The translations under genes were made by a program, and so were the position numbers. Positions 1-6,215 of a DNA stretch of 16,965 nt are shown here, piece after piece. The DNA comes from Natrialbaceae archaeon Tc-Br11_E2g1 (GTDB lineage Archaea > Halobacteriota > Halobacteria > Halobacteriales > Natrialbaceae), in contig LKNC01000021.1 of NCBI GenBank assembly GCA_001564255.1, positions 1-16,965 of the forward strand, read 5' to 3'. Each line of letters starts with the position of its first letter. The first letter of the stretch is position 1. The notes beneath the pieces were generated by a model. That model searched no databases, had not been told where the DNA came from, and saw nothing but the letters and a program-made list of their open reading frames with translations.

Positions 1-508
1 CCTCTACGCGCCACGGGAGGAAGACGCAGGCGAGTTCGACGCCCCCGTCGACGACGGACGGTTTCGGACGGCACTCGAGGCCCTCTCCGGACCGGACGAC
101 TTCCACAACCTCACGCCCGAGGACCGAAACACCGAGCGCTCACCCGACCTCGAGGCCCGCAGGGACGGCGAATACCTGGTCGTGACCGTCCGGGCGGGCG
201 GGTTCTGTCGGGAACTCGTCCGTCGGCTCGTCTCGCTTTCCCACGCCGTCGGCACCGGCGAGCAACCGCTCTCGAAGGTCGATCGTGTCCTCTCTCCTGA
301 CCCCCTGCCAGGTCACGAGGGGATCGCACCCGCACCGCCGGAACCGCTCGTGTTGACGGGCGTCGCGTATCCGGACCTCGAGTTCGTCATCGACGGGGAA
401 GCCGCCGCGAGCGCCCGCGAACTCTTCGAGGCTCGTCGCCGAAGACGGCAGACGGCCACCCGCGTGTCCCGACAACTGCGTGACGGTGTCGGTTCCGACC
501 TCGAGTGA
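1..508 (+). CDS. truA: tRNA pseudouridine synthase A, C-terminal part (5' truncated)
   Basis: The reading frame is open from base 2 and stops at 506-508, giving 168 visible residues; the N-terminal half, with the catalytic Asp, lies outside the window. The visible part carries the TruA C-terminal signature: an F-H-N-L-T segment, then a V-V-T-V-R-A-G-G-F strand followed by C-R-E-L-V-R-R-L-V, which corresponds to the family's F-L-R-x-M-V-R-R/N-M-V helix, and then a G-T-G-E turn. TruA isomerises uridines in the anticodon stem-loop (positions 38-40) of tRNAs in the cytoplasm. The tail is Arg/Glu-rich, as is usual for haloarchaea. A GTG at 182 could be read as a start, but the homologous domain clearly extends upstream of it. 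The next gene begins 33 bases later with its own promoter-like box, so co-transcription is uncertain. Confidence 0.88.
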   Translation, partial: LYAPREEDAGEFDAPVDDGRFRTALEALSGPDDFHNLTPEDRNTERSPDLEARRDGEYLVVTVRAGGFCRELVRRLVSLSHAVGTGEQPLSKVDRVLSPDPLPGHEGIAPAPPEPLVLTGVAYPDLEFVIDGEAAASARELFEARRRRRQTATRVSRQLRDGVGSDLE

Positions 509-519
509 AAACGTTTTGG
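507..519 (+). promoter_or_regulatory. Promoter-like TATA element for the 80-residue membrane protein
   Basis: The AT-rich stretch gaaaacgtttt overlaps the truA stop and is centred about 28 bases before the ATG at 542. That is the spacing expected for a leaderless haloarchaeal transcript. It is a weak match to the consensus. Confidence 0.35.
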
Positions 520-541
520 CGGCGGCGGTTCACCTCGGCGT

Positions 542-784
542 ATGGAACTGTCTCCCGAGGAGTACGGGGCCTACTGGGGCGGGTCGATCCGGATCGCCGC
601 CGGCGTGCTCGTCGCCGTCTTTGGCTACCAGTTCACGAGTCCCCTTCTCTCCCATCCCGAGTTCGGCGCGACCGCCCTCGGCGTCTTCTTGCTCGCCGGA
701 CTCGTCCTCGCGGGAACGTTCGTTTCCGTACTCGGCCTCGCCCGTGTCATCAGGACGGCCGTCGACGCCGAGATGCGACGTTGA
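542..784 (+). CDS. Small two-helix membrane protein, function unknown
   Basis: This encodes 80 residues. After an acidic N-terminus (M-E-L-S-P-E-E-Y) there are two hydrophobic segments, about residues 15-34 and 43-67, joined by a short loop containing P-L-L-S-H-P. The C-terminus is charged and ends in E-M-R-R. The protein should be an integral membrane hairpin with both ends on the same side. The ATG at 542 is the only convincing start: a promoter-like AT patch lies about 28 bases upstream and no Shine-Dalgarno sequence is needed in a leaderless transcript. It sits between truA and a zinc-ribbon microprotein in the same orientation. I do not recognise the family and assign no function. Confidence 0.7.
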   Translation: MELSPEEYGAYWGGSIRIAAGVLVAVFGYQFTSPLLSHPEFGATALGVFLLAGLVLAGTFVSVLGLARVIRTAVDAEMRR

Positions 785-800
785 GCCGTCCCCGGGAAAG

Positions 801-808
801 GCATATGC
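801..808 (+). promoter_or_regulatory. Promoter-like TATA element for the zinc-ribbon microprotein
   Basis: The sequence gcatatgc is centred about 27 bases before the ATG at 832, consistent with a leaderless transcript. It lies just after the stop of the preceding membrane-protein gene. Confidence 0.33.
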
Positions 809-831
809 TACCTCGTGTCGTTGCTGTGTGT

Positions 832-993
832 ATGGTGAGCGATACCCAGACCGTAGCACACTCACGGTGTCTCAACTGCGGGTTCAAAGCGCCCGGTGGC
901 GACGAACAGTGGGATCGCGTCGACGTCCCCGGCCTGGGGCGGATGACCCAGTGTCCGCGCTGTGATAGCACGAACGTCATCACTCGACGGTAG
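832..993 (+). CDS. 53-residue zinc-ribbon microprotein
   Basis: The protein has two C-x-x-C knuckles, Cys13/Cys16 (C-L-N-C-G) and Cys41/Cys44 (C-P-R-C-D), 24 residues apart. That is a typical one-domain zinc ribbon binding a single Zn ion. Between the knuckles is a short charged segment with W-D-R-V-D and G-L-G-R-M-T; the protein ends in V-I-T-R-R. Haloarchaeal genomes encode many such small CPxCG-type zinc-finger proteins, few of which have an assigned function; nucleic-acid or protein binding is only an inference. The start at 832 is chosen because the TATA-like box at 801-808 has leaderless spacing to it. The same frame is open upstream to 505, but that part overlaps the neighbouring gene and has no conserved look. 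Confidence 0.75.
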   Translation: MVSDTQTVAHSRCLNCGFKAPGGDEQWDRVDVPGLGRMTQCPRCDSTNVITRR

Positions 994-1023
994 TCGATCC
1001 CACTCGCCGGGTGCGCGGACAGA

Positions 1024-1032
1024 CACTTATGC
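1024..1032 (+). promoter_or_regulatory. Promoter-like TATA element for msrB
   Basis: The sequence cacttatgc is centred about 26 bases before the msrB ATG at 1054, the spacing of a leaderless haloarchaeal promoter. Confidence 0.4.
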
Positions 1033-1053
1033 GTCCACCGCCTGACTGTTCGT

Positions 1054-1452
1054 ATGAGTCAGGACTCCGCGGACCCCCCGAGTACCGACACGGAGTGGCG
1101 CGAGCATCTCAGCGACGAGGAGTACCACGTTCTCCGGGAGGCCGGCACCGAACCCCCCTTCAGCGGCGAGTACGTCGACCACAAAGGCGACGGAACCTAC
1201 GCCTGTGCCGGCTGTGGGGCGACGCTGTTCGACGCCGAGACGAAATTCGAGTCGGGCTGTGGCTGGCCGAGTTTCTACGACGTCGACGACGACCGCATCG
1301 GGACCCGTCCCGACACCAGTCACGGTATGCGCCGGACCGAAGTGGTCTGTGCGAACTGCGAGGGCCACCTCGGCCACGTCTTCGAGGACGGCCCCGACCC
1401 CACCGGGCTGCGCTACTGCATAAACTCCGTCGCCCTCGAGTACGAGGACTGA
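1054..1452 (+). CDS. msrB: Peptide-methionine (R)-S-oxide reductase MsrB
   Basis: This 132-residue protein is the full length of a single-domain MsrB. It reduces the R-epimer of methionine sulfoxide in proteins, repairing oxidative damage in the cytoplasm. All hallmarks are visible. The zinc-binding pairs are Cys51/Cys54 (C-A-G-C-G) and Cys99/Cys102 (C-A-N-C-E). The S-G-C-G-W-P-S-F motif contains Cys69, at the resolving-Cys position, and the catalytic Cys122 lies in R-Y-C-I-N-S. His90 and the G-H-L-G-H-V-F segment (104-110) are also conserved. The first 15 residues are an acidic haloarchaeal extension. A TATA-like box lies about 26 bases upstream, so the transcript is probably leaderless. The stop codon directly abuts the stop of the convergent phosphoribosyltransferase gene. 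There is no fused MsrA domain. Confidence 0.95.
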   Translation: MSQDSADPPSTDTEWREHLSDEEYHVLREAGTEPPFSGEYVDHKGDGTYACAGCGATLFDAETKFESGCGWPSFYDVDDDRIGTRPDTSHGMRRTEVVCANCEGHLGHVFEDGPDPTGLRYCINSVALEYED

Positions 1453-1462
1453 TCAGTCCTCG
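1443..1462. repeat. Perfect 20-bp palindrome across two abutting stop codons
   Basis: The two 10-base halves (cgaggactga and its reverse complement) meet exactly where the msrB TGA (1450-1452) touches the TGA of the convergent gene (read from 1455 to 1453). Both proteins therefore end in Glu-Asp encoded by the same bases. It may act as a bidirectional hairpin terminator, or simply reflect two genes with the same last codons. Confidence 0.85.
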
Positions 1463-2076
1463 AGGTAGCCCATCGCTTTTTGATCGCTCACCTGCCCGAA
1501 CTCCCGGTAGAACTGCCCGACAGCCCGGAAGTCCGCGGGCGTCTCGAGGGCGACCACGTCGTCGGCTTCGCTCTCGATCTCGGCTACCGAGTCGGGCGAG
1601 CCGACGGGAACCGCGAGGACGACCCGTTCGGCTCCGGCCTCCTCGACCTCTCGCAGACACGCACGGGCGGTCGCACCCGTCGCTACGCCGTCGTCGACGA
1701 CGACCACGCGTTCGCCCTCGAGGTCCGGAACGTACTCGCCGTTTCGATACCGTTCTGCCTTCCCGCGTGCGTAAGCCGCCTCCTCCTCGCGTTGGGCGTC
1801 GATGTACGTCTCCGGCACGCCTAGCCTGTGAACCAACGCGTCGTTGAGCCAGACGCTGCCGTCACTCGAGACGGCCCCGATCGCGAGTTCGGGGTTTCCC
1901 GGCGCGCCGATCTTCGAGGCGACGACGACGTCTACGTCGGCCCCGAGCTCCTCGGCCACGGGTCGGGCGACCGGCAGCCCACCGCGTGGGATCCCGAGGA
2001 CGACGTCGGCCTCGACGCCCCGTCGTGACAGTTCCGCCCCGAGCCGTTCGCCGGCGTCAGTTCGATCCTGGAACAT
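1453..2076 (-). CDS. PRPP-dependent phosphoribosyltransferase family protein
   Basis: The product is 207 residues. It begins M-F-Q-D-R-T-D-A-G, has L-G-I-P-R-G-G-L-P-V-A at 27-37, K-I-G-A-P-G-N-P-E-L-A-I-G-A-V at 55-69, and the PRPP-binding loop V-V-V-V-D-D-G-V-A-T-G-A-T at 124-136. This is the type-I phosphoribosyltransferase fold, in a subgroup of stand-alone proteins whose substrate base is not known; purine salvage is one possibility, not a call. The frame extends upstream to 2121, but the ATG at 2076 aligns with the family N-terminus and has a TATA-like box (ctatac on the minus strand) at leaderless spacing, so I use it. It is divergent from the htr gene and abuts msrB tail to tail. Confidence 0.82.
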   Translation of the reverse strand: MFQDRTDAGERLGAELSRRGVEADVVLGIPRGGLPVARPVAEELGADVDVVVASKIGAPGNPELAIGAVSSDGSVWLNDALVHRLGVPETYIDAQREEEAAYARGKAERYRNGEYVPDLEGERVVVVDDGVATGATARACLREVEEAGAERVVLAVPVGSPDSVAEIESEADDVVALETPADFRAVGQFYREFGQVSDQKAMGYLED

Positions 2077-2099
2077 ACACAGTGTATCAACGCACTCGA

Positions 2100-2107
2100 G
2101 TATAGAG
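2100..2107 (-). promoter_or_regulatory. TATA-like box of the phosphoribosyltransferase gene
   Basis: On the minus strand this reads ctctatac and ends about 24 bases before the ATG at 2076. It supports that start and a leaderless transcript. Confidence 0.45.
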
Positions 2108-2124
2108 GCTTGCCCGGACACTGC

Positions 2125-2138
2125 ACCGATGTATCGGT
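2125..2138. promoter_or_regulatory. Interrupted palindrome in the divergent promoter region (possible operator)
   Basis: The sequence is accgat-gt-atcggt: two perfect 6-base arms with a 2-base centre. It lies just upstream of the phosphoribosyltransferase TATA box and about 155 bases before the htr TATA box, where a dimeric regulator could bind. No regulator gene is adjacent, so this is only a candidate. Confidence 0.3.
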
Positions 2139-2289
2139 CACAGCAGAGTGATCGTGTAGACGGGCAACGGACCGAGTTGATATTGTACTCTTTTTACATA
2201 ATATCACGAGCCAACTGCCAGTCCGCAGCCAACGCGTATGTTACCATTCGACGAGCTAACCGCTTATTTTCCACCTTATCTGTAAATCA

Positions 2290-2302
2290 AAAGTTATAAA
2301 AT
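2290..2302 (+). promoter_or_regulatory. Strong TATA/BRE-like promoter of the htr gene
   Basis: The sequence aaagttataaaat matches a haloarchaeal BRE plus TATA arrangement well. The ttataaa core (2294-2300) is 27-32 bases before the ATG at 2326, so transcription should begin at or within a few bases of the start codon. The upstream 2170-2290 stretch is unusually AT-rich for this genome and contains gatatt/aatatc inverted arms (2179-2184 and 2200-2205). Confidence 0.6.
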
Positions 2303-2325
2303 CCCCGAATTTGTGAGCTTCAGTA

Positions 2326-4815
2326 ATGGGCAATTCTAAAAATACTAGCCGATATCGAACGCTGAAAGTACAGTTGATCGTCGTGATTCTCGTCTGTGCG
2401 ATGGTCCCACTCGGGATCACGATGTACATCTCGGTGGGCGATGCCCAGGAGGCCCTGAACGAACAGACGTCAGAACAGCTACAGGCGGAGGTTACAGGGG
2501 TGGCAGAGAACGCCGAAGCCCGTTCGGAGGCGTACGGGCCACAGACCAACCAGCTTCACGACCACCCAGCACTGCATGACTTACTCGAGTTCCGGTACGG
2601 GAACGAGGAGATCGACCAGCGAGTCGGGGAGTTCGACGAGGGAGCGGCGTATCCGGAACTGTTGGAACCCGAACCGGCATACCAGGAGACCGCGGGCGCG
2701 TTCGACAGCGTCGCCGAAGGGAACGAGGACCTCATTTTCGTTCGTGCGTTCTGGGAGGACGGGAACGTACTCGTCGGACACGAGATGGGCGAGCGCGTCG
2801 AACAGGACTACGCAGAAGGGCGGTTCTGGTTCGAGCACACGACCGATCCGGACGCCGTGGACGCCGACGAGTTGTACGTCGACAAACTAAGCGTATCACA
2901 GGCGCTCGGGGTGCCGGTCGTCAGATACGTACACCCACTGGAAGTCGACGGGGAACGGGTTGGAAGTCTGATCCTCGTCTACGACGTTTCCCAGATCACC
3001 GAACCGGTCGAGGGCCTCGAGATCGGTGACCGAGGGTACGGAGCGATGGTCGATCCCAACTACACGACCGCAGCTGGCGACGAGCTCGGGGCCGCGTTCG
3101 TCGCCCACGGTGACGAGCCGGAACTCGCGTTCGACGAGGAGAGCGCCGGGGAGTTGTACATCCCCGAGGAGGAACTAACTGGTGAAAGCGGTTCGATCAC
3201 GTATGAAAACGACGGCGAGACGTGGCACGCCGAGTATCAACGAACGGAGATCGGCGGCGAGGAGTACTACACGCTGACGACCGTCCCGGAGTCACAGATG
3301 CTCGCTCCGGCGACTGCGATCCGTAATCAGGGTCTGCTCGTCGCGGGTATCGCGTCGGTGCTCATCGCCGGCGTCGCAGTCGTTTCGACCCGGCGGTTTA
3401 CGAAACCGATACGGCGGCTGGTCGACGATACACGTGCCGTCGCCGACGGGGAGACCGACCGGGAGATCGCCCGGTCGTCGTTGACGACCGAACTGGACCA
3501 GCTGACCGGCTCGGTCGCACGGATGAAACAGAACACCGTCGAAGCCCTCGAGGAAGCGACGTCACAGCGCGAACAGGCACGGGACAAACAACGACAGGCA
3601 CAGGAACAGCGTGAGTCCGCGGAAACCGCCCGGAAGGAGGCCAAACGAGCCAAAGACGAGGCCGAACGGCTCGCGACCCAGCTCGAAGAACAGGCGTCCG
3701 CGTTCAGTCGGGTGATGGCCCGTGCCGCCGATGGTGATTTCACACAGCGGCTCGACGACGACGTCGACAACGACGCGATGGCCTCGATCGCCGAGTCGTT
3801 CAACGGGATGATCGCGGATATCGAAACGACAGTCGTCGACATCCAGTCACTCGCAGGCGACGTCGACCACGTCAGTGCGGACCTGCTCCAGCGGGTCGAA
3901 GAGATCGAACGTGCCGGCAACGAGGTCGGTCGCGCCACGGAGGAGATCACGAACTCGACGAGCGAACAGAGCGACCGGTTCCAGGAAGTCAACAGCGAGA
4001 TGAGCGACCTCTCGGCGACCGTCGAGGAGATCGCGGCGACGTCCGACGACGTCGCGACCGTCTCCGAGGAGGCCGCCGAACACGCGGAGGTCGCAAGCGA
4101 GGCGACGGGCTCGATCCGGGCGGAAATGAACCGCCTCGAGCAACAGGCCGACGAGATCACGGCCCAGGTCGAACAACTCGAGACGGAGATGGCCCAGATA
4201 AGCGACATCGTCGGGTTGATCGACGACATCGCCGACCAGACGAACCTGCTCGCGCTCAACGCATCGATCGAGGCCGCTGCCGCGGGCGAGGCAGGGAACG
4301 GCTTCGCGGTCGTCGCCGACGAGGTCAAAGTACTCGCCGAGGAGACGAGCGAGGCGACCCAAGACGTCGCAACGCTGATCGACGATGTTCAGTCTTCGGT
4401 CGACGACACGGTCTCGGAGATCGAACGGCTGCGCGAACAGGTCAGTTCGGGGGTCGAGGAGGTCGAGGGTGGAATGCAGGCGATCGACGAGGTCTCCGAA
4501 CAGGTCGAACGGGCGAACGAGAGCGTCCAGGCGATCGACGACGCGACCGACGAACAGGCTCGAGCGACCGAGAACGTGGTCACGATGGTCGACGAAGTGA
4601 CCCGTCTCAGCGAAGAAACGACCGACGAGACCGAAAGCGTCGCGGCGGCAGTCGAAGAACAGACGGCGACCATCTCCGACGTCACCTCGGGAGCCCGGTC
4701 GCTGACCTCGACGGCCGACGACCTTCGGGGTGCCCTCGACGCCTTCGAAGTCGACGACGAGTCCGGGTCGGGTGTCGAGTTGACGGGGCCGGACCACGCC
4801 GACACCGGCCGCTAA
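2326..4815 (+). CDS. Methyl-accepting chemotaxis transducer (Htr family), Cache-like sensor, two HAMP domains
   Basis: This 829-residue transducer would couple an external signal to CheA/CheW and so to archaellum motor switching. It has TM1 at about 13-35, a large acidic extracellular domain (36-335) with a G-Y-G-A-M-V-D segment resembling Cache sensors, TM2 at about 336-354, HAMP 1 at about 355-405, a charged coiled coil rich in Arg/Glu/Gln, HAMP 2 at about 456-505, and a long cytoplasmic signalling coiled coil. The hairpin tip, D-Q-T-N-L-L-A-L-N-A-S-I-E from 637, continues A-A-A-A-G-E-A-G-N-G-F-A-V-V-A-D-E-V. The usual tip reads E-A-A-R-A-G-E, so the conserved Arg is Ala652 here. Glu/Gln-rich heptads on both arms provide likely methylation sites. 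No rhodopsin gene is adjacent, so a soluble ligand is more likely than light. The start is fixed by the strong TATA box with leaderless spacing. Confidence 0.92.
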   Translation: MGNSKNTSRYRTLKVQLIVVILVCAMVPLGITMYISVGDAQEALNEQTSEQLQAEVTGVAENAEARSEAYGPQTNQLHDHPALHDLLEFRYGNEEIDQRVGEFDEGAAYPELLEPEPAYQETAGAFDSVAEGNEDLIFVRAFWEDGNVLVGHEMGERVEQDYAEGRFWFEHTTDPDAVDADELYVDKLSVSQALGVPVVRYVHPLEVDGERVGSLILVYDVSQITEPVEGLEIGDRGYGAMVDPNYTTAAGDELGAAFVAHGDEPELAFDEESAGELYIPEEELTGESGSITYENDGETWHAEYQRTEIGGEEYYTLTTVPESQMLAPATAIRNQGLLVAGIASVLIAGVAVVSTRRFTKPIRRLVDDTRAVADGETDREIARSSLTTELDQLTGSVARMKQNTVEALEEATSQREQARDKQRQAQEQRESAETARKEAKRAKDEAERLATQLEEQASAFSRVMARAADGDFTQRLDDDVDNDAMASIAESFNGMIADIETTVVDIQSLAGDVDHVSADLLQRVEEIERAGNEVGRATEEITNSTSEQSDRFQEVNSEMSDLSATVEEIAATSDDVATVSEEAAEHAEVASEATGSIRAEMNRLEQQADEITAQVEQLETEMAQISDIVGLIDDIADQTNLLALNASIEAAAAGEAGNGFAVVADEVKVLAEETSEATQDVATLIDDVQSSVDDTVSEIERLREQVSSGVEEVEGGMQAIDEVSEQVERANESVQAIDDATDEQARATENVVTMVDEVTRLSEETTDETESVAAAVEEQTATISDVTSGARSLTSTADDLRGALDAFEVDDESGSGVELTGPDHADTGR

Positions 4816-4870
4816 CCGAGCGGTCGCTAGGATGTAGCGGTCGGAAAACGATACCTCGACCCGGGCCGCC

Positions 4871-5065
4871 TTACAGCCGCTCGACGTTGGTCGCGCGTGG
4901 GCCCTTCTCGGCTTCGACGATCTCGAACTCGAGTTCCTGACCCTCTTCGAGGTCAGGGCCGCCGACGTCCTCCATGTGGAAGAACACGTCGTCGTCCGCA
5001 TCGTCAGTCTCGATGAATCCGTAACCACCAGTGTCGTTGAAGAACGCGACCGTACCTTTCGCCAT
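4871..5065 (-). CDS. cspA: Cold-shock domain protein, CspA family
   Basis: This is a 64-residue single cold-shock domain (five-stranded OB fold) that binds single-stranded RNA or DNA. It starts M-A-K-G-T-V-A-F-F-N. RNP1 is at about 13-20 (G-G-Y-G-F-I-E-T) and RNP2 at about 26-33 (D-V-F-F-H-M-E-D). The end, G-P-R-A-T-N-V-E-R-L, is typical of the halophilic subgroup. Many Asp/Glu residues replace the basic surface residues of bacterial CspA. A ttaaatttt box lies about 30 bases upstream of the start on the minus strand. The gene converges on htr with 55 bases between stops. Despite the name, haloarchaeal homologues need not be cold-induced. Confidence 0.93.
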   Translation of the reverse strand: MAKGTVAFFNDTGGYGFIETDDADDDVFFHMEDVGGPDLEEGQELEFEIVEAEKGPRATNVERL

Positions 5066-5093
5066 TGCGTCCTAACAGTACCACGACGAGGGC

Positions 5094-5102
5094 TTAAATT
5101 TT
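5094..5102 (-). promoter_or_regulatory. TATA box of cspA
   Basis: On the minus strand this reads aaaatttaa, centred about 32 bases before the cspA ATG at 5065. A leader of about five bases is expected. Confidence 0.5.
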
Positions 5103-5170
5103 CCGGGCCGCCGGATCTCACGCCGACCTCCCCGGCGACGGTGACAGCCGGCCGACCGGTATCCAGTGAA

Positions 5171-5180
5171 TTGATATGTA
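5171..5180 (+). promoter_or_regulatory. TATA-like box of the exported acidic protein gene
   Basis: ttgatatgta is centred about 26 bases before the ATG at 5201. This supports that start over the longer open frame that runs back into cspA. Confidence 0.4.
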
Positions 5181-5200
5181 TTCGATCCTCAGCCGTCTGC

Positions 5201-5752
5201 ATGATCGGGCTCAGTGACGTGGTCGCCCTGTTGGTAGTGGCGACGCTCTCTCTCACTCTCCTTGCTGGCGGGTCGGTGGTGGCACTGGACGACGAAACTG
5301 TCGGTGACGGGCTAGACGAGGTCGACAACTTCGAGATCGATACCGAAACGGAGTGTCTCTCCGGAGCGGGCACGCCGTTCACCGTCGGCTCGGACGATGA
5401 CACGTATATCTGGATCCGTCTGCACGTCCTCGAGCTGACCGACTCCGGTGGCTCGTTCGGGGTCGAGTTGACCGGTTCGAACGACGGCGAGCGGGTCATC
5501 GAGGTCGTGACTGGACTCGAACACGTCGGTGACGGGATCCTCGACACGGTCACCAGCCCCGTCGGCTCCTACGAACTCGTCGGCGGGTTCGAGTTCGAAC
5601 TGTCGATCTTCGACGACGCCACTCCGGATATCGACGGCGACGGGACGCTCGGCTTCGACGGGCCTGAAAACGAGTCCACGGACGCCGGGACCGAAGAATC
5701 CGACCGCGACTCGGAGTCCGCGGACGGCCCGTTCGAACTGCTCGATTGTTGA
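5201..5752 (+). CDS. Exported or membrane-anchored acidic protein, function unknown
   Basis: The product is 183 residues. A hydrophobic stretch at about residues 7-27 (D-V-V-A-L-L-V-V-A-T-L-S-L-T-L-L-A-G-G) acts as a Sec-type signal or N-terminal anchor. There is no lipobox Cys after it and no twin Arg before it. The middle (about 45-145) alternates hydrophobic and acidic residues, suggesting a beta-sandwich, and contains one Cys near the start (T-E-C-L-S). The tail is low-complexity and acidic (D-I-D-G-D-G-T-L, then Glu/Ser/Asp-rich) and ends in L-L-D-C, so two Cys residues could pair. The frame is open back to 4976, but that part overlaps cspA antisense and precedes the promoter-like box, so I start at 5201. 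I do not recognise the family. A repeat element begins 2 bases after the stop. Confidence 0.68.
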   Translation: MIGLSDVVALLVVATLSLTLLAGGSVVALDDETVGDGLDEVDNFEIDTETECLSGAGTPFTVGSDDDTYIWIRLHVLELTDSGGSFGVELTGSNDGERVIEVVTGLEHVGDGILDTVTSPVGSYELVGGFEFELSIFDDATPDIDGDGTLGFDGPENESTDAGTEESDRDSESADGPFELLDC

Positions 5753-5753
5753 C

Positions 5754-5788
5754 ACTGCCGGGGAACAGTCGTTACACACCCGATCGCG
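5754..5788 (+). repeat. Copy 1 of a short dispersed element, just after a stop codon
   Basis: The 35-base sequence begins actgccgg and ends cgatcgcg. It matches the reverse complement of 9155-9189 at 29 of 35 positions without gaps. It starts 2 bases after the stop of the exported-protein gene and is in the same sense. Its ttacac and cgatcgc blocks are also found inverted at 5827-5840. Confidence 0.6.
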
Positions 5789-5840
5789 TCTCACGGCCCG
5801 TCACCGGCGGTAGCGGCCGCTCGAGTGCGATCGAGTGTAA
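5772..5840. repeat. Imperfect long inverted repeat between two orphan genes
   Basis: The left arm (5772-5787) reads ttacac-acc-cgatcgc and the right arm (5827-5840) is gcgatcg-a-gtgtaa, its near reverse complement. About 39 bases separate them, including a GC-rich accggcggt centre. Transcribed, this could fold into a long stem, possibly a terminator or a processing site. Confidence 0.55.
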
Positions 5841-5954
5841 ACCGTTCGTCCAGTAGTATGACTGGTAATACGGCCTGTCCCTTCGAGTGTCGACCGTCGG
5901 TCACGACCGGGAGGACGGGCGTGTCGGCTAACCTGCCGACGGGAGACCGGCACG

Positions 5955-5963
5955 GACAAGTAC
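5955..5963 (+). promoter_or_regulatory. Weak TATA-like box of the 64-residue membrane protein gene
   Basis: The sequence gacaagtac is centred about 26 bases before the ATG at 5985. It is a weak match, supported mainly by spacing. Confidence 0.25.
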
Positions 5964-5984
5964 TCCCGGTCACAACCCACGAGT

Positions 5985-6179
5985 ATGGATACCGCACCAG
6001 CACTGAACATCATCGTGGAGAACATCGTCGACATGACCGGCTACTTCGCGGACATCGCGATGGGCGACGGACTCGCTCCGATCTTGGTTCTCATCGGAAC
6101 GATCCTCACCGTCTTCGCGATGGCCGTCTTCGGTCTCCTGACCCTGGGCGCACTCGGCAGCCTCGTGTCCTCGAGTTGA
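5985..6179 (+). CDS. Small membrane protein of 64 residues, function unknown
   Basis: The N-terminal 28 residues are mildly acidic and amphipathic (M-D-T-A-P-A-L-N-I-I-V-E-N). A hydrophobic stretch from about 30 to 62, with a Phe-Gly-Leu-Leu and Gly-Ala-Leu-Gly pattern, could form one long or two short membrane helices. The protein ends in V-S-S-S. There are no Cys or His residues and no enzymatic motif. The ATG at 5985 has a weak promoter-like box at leaderless spacing. The gene converges on mer with 36 bases between stops. Its codon use matches its neighbours and the hydrophobic pattern makes it a believable gene, but the family is not recognised. Confidence 0.6.
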   Translation: MDTAPALNIIVENIVDMTGYFADIAMGDGLAPILVLIGTILTVFAMAVFGLLTLGALGSLVSSS

Positions 6180-6215
6180 CGCCCCCGGCGATCCGTTCTC
6201 GAAACCAGGTGTCCG

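Noticed and set aside
3327..4328. A Ser/Ala-rich 333-codon antisense frame in htr
   Set aside because: Low-complexity Ser/Ala/Thr composition is what the reverse of the Glu/Asp/Ala-rich coiled coil would produce.
2326..4815. The transducer as a sensory-rhodopsin partner
   Set aside because: It has a large extracellular domain and no opsin gene next to it, unlike the short-loop rhodopsin transducers that lie beside their opsin genes.
4976..5200. Upstream extension of the exported protein to 4976
   Set aside because: The extension overlaps cspA antisense, and a promoter-like box plus a signal-like N-terminus support the start at 5201.
3847..5553. A 568-codon open frame antisense to the htr and cspA region
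   Set aside because: It overlaps three well-supported genes, has an Arg/Ser-rich and Asp/Arg-biased composition typical of antisense frames in GC-rich coding DNA, and no recognisable domain.
5889..5902. gaccg-t-cggtc palindrome in the gap before the 64-residue protein
   Set aside because: A one-base loop cannot form a real hairpin, and such short GC palindromes are expected by chance here.
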